Source: Flavobacteriaceae bacterium
Lineage (GTDB): Bacteria; Bacteroidota; Bacteroidia; Flavobacteriales; Flavobacteriaceae
Length of the DNA stretch: 6,928 bases
Direction of reading: 5' to 3'
NCBI GenBank assembly: GCA_030590765.1
Contig: JAUVCP010000112.1
Coordinates: 1 to 6,928 of the forward strand
The position numbers and the translations under genes were made by a program. The stretch's first letter is position 1; each line of letters starts with the position of its first letter. Of the stretch, positions 6,189 through 6,928 are shown one piece after another. The notes below the pieces were generated by a model. It was not told the DNA's origin. It made no database searches and saw nothing but the letters and a program-made list of their open reading frames with translations.

Positions 6189-6928
6189 ATGAAGAAATTA
6201 GTTCTTGGGAATGAAGCTCTCGCACAAGGAGCAATAGACGCAGGATTATCAGGGGTTTACGCATATCCTGGAACACCTTCTACTGAAATAACAGAATATA
6301 TTCAAAGATCAAAAACAGCTAAAAGCTTAGGAATTCATTCTACTTGGTCAGTCAATGAAAAAACTGCCATGGAAGCAGCTTTAGGCATGTCATATACCGG
6401 TAAAAGAGCCATGGTAGTGATGAAGCATGTTGGATTAAATGTCGCATCAGATGTATTTATGAATATGGCTGTATCTGGAATCAATGGTGGTTTGGCGGTT
6501 GTTGTAGCAGATGATCCTTCTATGCATTCTTCACAAAACGAACAGGATTCCAGATTTTATGGAAAATTTGCCATGATTCCAATATTAGAGCCCTCTAATC
6601 AACAAGATGCTTATAATATCATGCATTATGCATTCGATCTCTCCGAAGATTTAAAACTACCTGTAATGGTACGATTGGTTACCCGATTATCGCATTCAAG
6701 ATCAGGGGTTATATTTAAAGAAAGGAGAACGCAAAACGGTATACAATTACCGGTAGATACATCACGATTTGCCCTCATCCCTTCAAATGCAAAAAAGCAA
6801 TTTGAGAAATTAGTTGTCAAAAAGAAATTACTTTTAGAAAGCTCAAAGAATTCTCCGTACAATAGATTATGTTTAAGTGAAGATAAAACATTGGGAATTA
6901 TTGCATGTGGTATTGCCTATAATTATGT
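6189..6928 (+). CDS. iorA: Indolepyruvate:ferredoxin oxidoreductase alpha subunit, N-terminal part (cut by window end)
   Basis: The first 246 codons are open to the window end. IorA, with the IorB gamma-type subunit, oxidises aryl 2-oxo acids (indolepyruvate, phenylpyruvate, hydroxyphenylpyruvate) to aryl-acetyl-CoA using thiamine diphosphate and reduces ferredoxin. It is a cytoplasmic, oxygen-sensitive type of enzyme. The visible part is the pyrimidine-binding half: YPGTPSTEI (26-34), NEKTAMEAALG (56-66) with the conserved Glu57, MKHVGLNVASD (78-88), and DDPSMHSSQNEQDSRFYGKFA (108-128), all diagnostic of IorA. The ThDP pyrophosphate domain and the C-terminal 4Fe-4S ferredoxin domain expected in the family lie beyond the window. 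ATG 6189 is the first start after an in-frame stop at 6144-6146. GGAAAG touches the ATG with no spacing, so it is not a working Shine-Dalgarno. Transcription is divergent from the E2 gene. Confidence 0.94.
   Translation, partial: MKKLVLGNEALAQGAIDAGLSGVYAYPGTPSTEITEYIQRSKTAKSLGIHSTWSVNEKTAMEAALGMSYTGKRAMVVMKHVGLNVASDVFMNMAVSGINGGLAVVVADDPSMHSSQNEQDSRFYGKFAMIPILEPSNQQDAYNIMHYAFDLSEDLKLPVMVRLVTRLSHSRSGVIFKERRTQNGIQLPVDTSRFALIPSNAKKQFEKLVVKKKLLLESSKNSPYNRLCLSEDKTLGIIACGIAYNY

Noticed and set aside
6626..6862. Minus-strand 78-codon ORF opposite iorA
   Set aside because: Antisense to a clearly conserved IorA reading frame.

Overview
The window looks like the chromosome of a member of the Bacteroidota. 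It is AT-rich, start codons lack Shine-Dalgarno sequences, and there are TTG / TAnnTTTG promoter motifs. The gene families are also typical of this phylum: a secreted GH3-serine hydrolase fusion, and the small protein often mislabelled 'ABC transporter ATPase' in Flavobacteriia, Cytophagia and Sphingobacteriia. Placement below phylum is not possible from this sequence alone.

Layout: four genes lie on the minus strand and one partial gene on the plus strand. In transcription order on the minus strand they are: an E2 acyltransferase of a 2-oxo acid dehydrogenase complex (4401-5714); after 60 bp, a DEDDh 3'-5' exonuclease with an ExoX-type C-terminal motif (3525-4340); after 1 bp, a 160-residue conserved protein of unknown function (3041-3523); and, after a 101-bp gap with a well-formed promoter, a 967-residue exported NagZ-like glucosaminidase fused to a beta-lactamase-fold serine hydrolase (36-2939). 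A 474-bp gap (5715-6188) separates the E2 gene from the divergent start of an indolepyruvate:ferredoxin oxidoreductase alpha subunit (6189 to the window end).

Functionally, the E2 protein and IorA both make acyl-CoA from 2-oxo acids, one through the NAD-linked lipoyl complex and the other through ferredoxin. The exonuclease and the small protein form a tight two-gene unit. The GH3 fusion appears to be transcribed on its own and probably acts on peptidoglycan fragments in the periplasm.

The two most unusual non-protein signals are a perfect 19-bp inverted repeat inside the small conserved gene (3188-3206 / 3235-3253), far longer than expected by chance, and a GC-rich stem with a pyrimidine-only-like loop in the divergent intergenic region (5970-6015). 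I see no mobile element, CRISPR array, tRNA or rRNA, and no convincing new multi-gene system.
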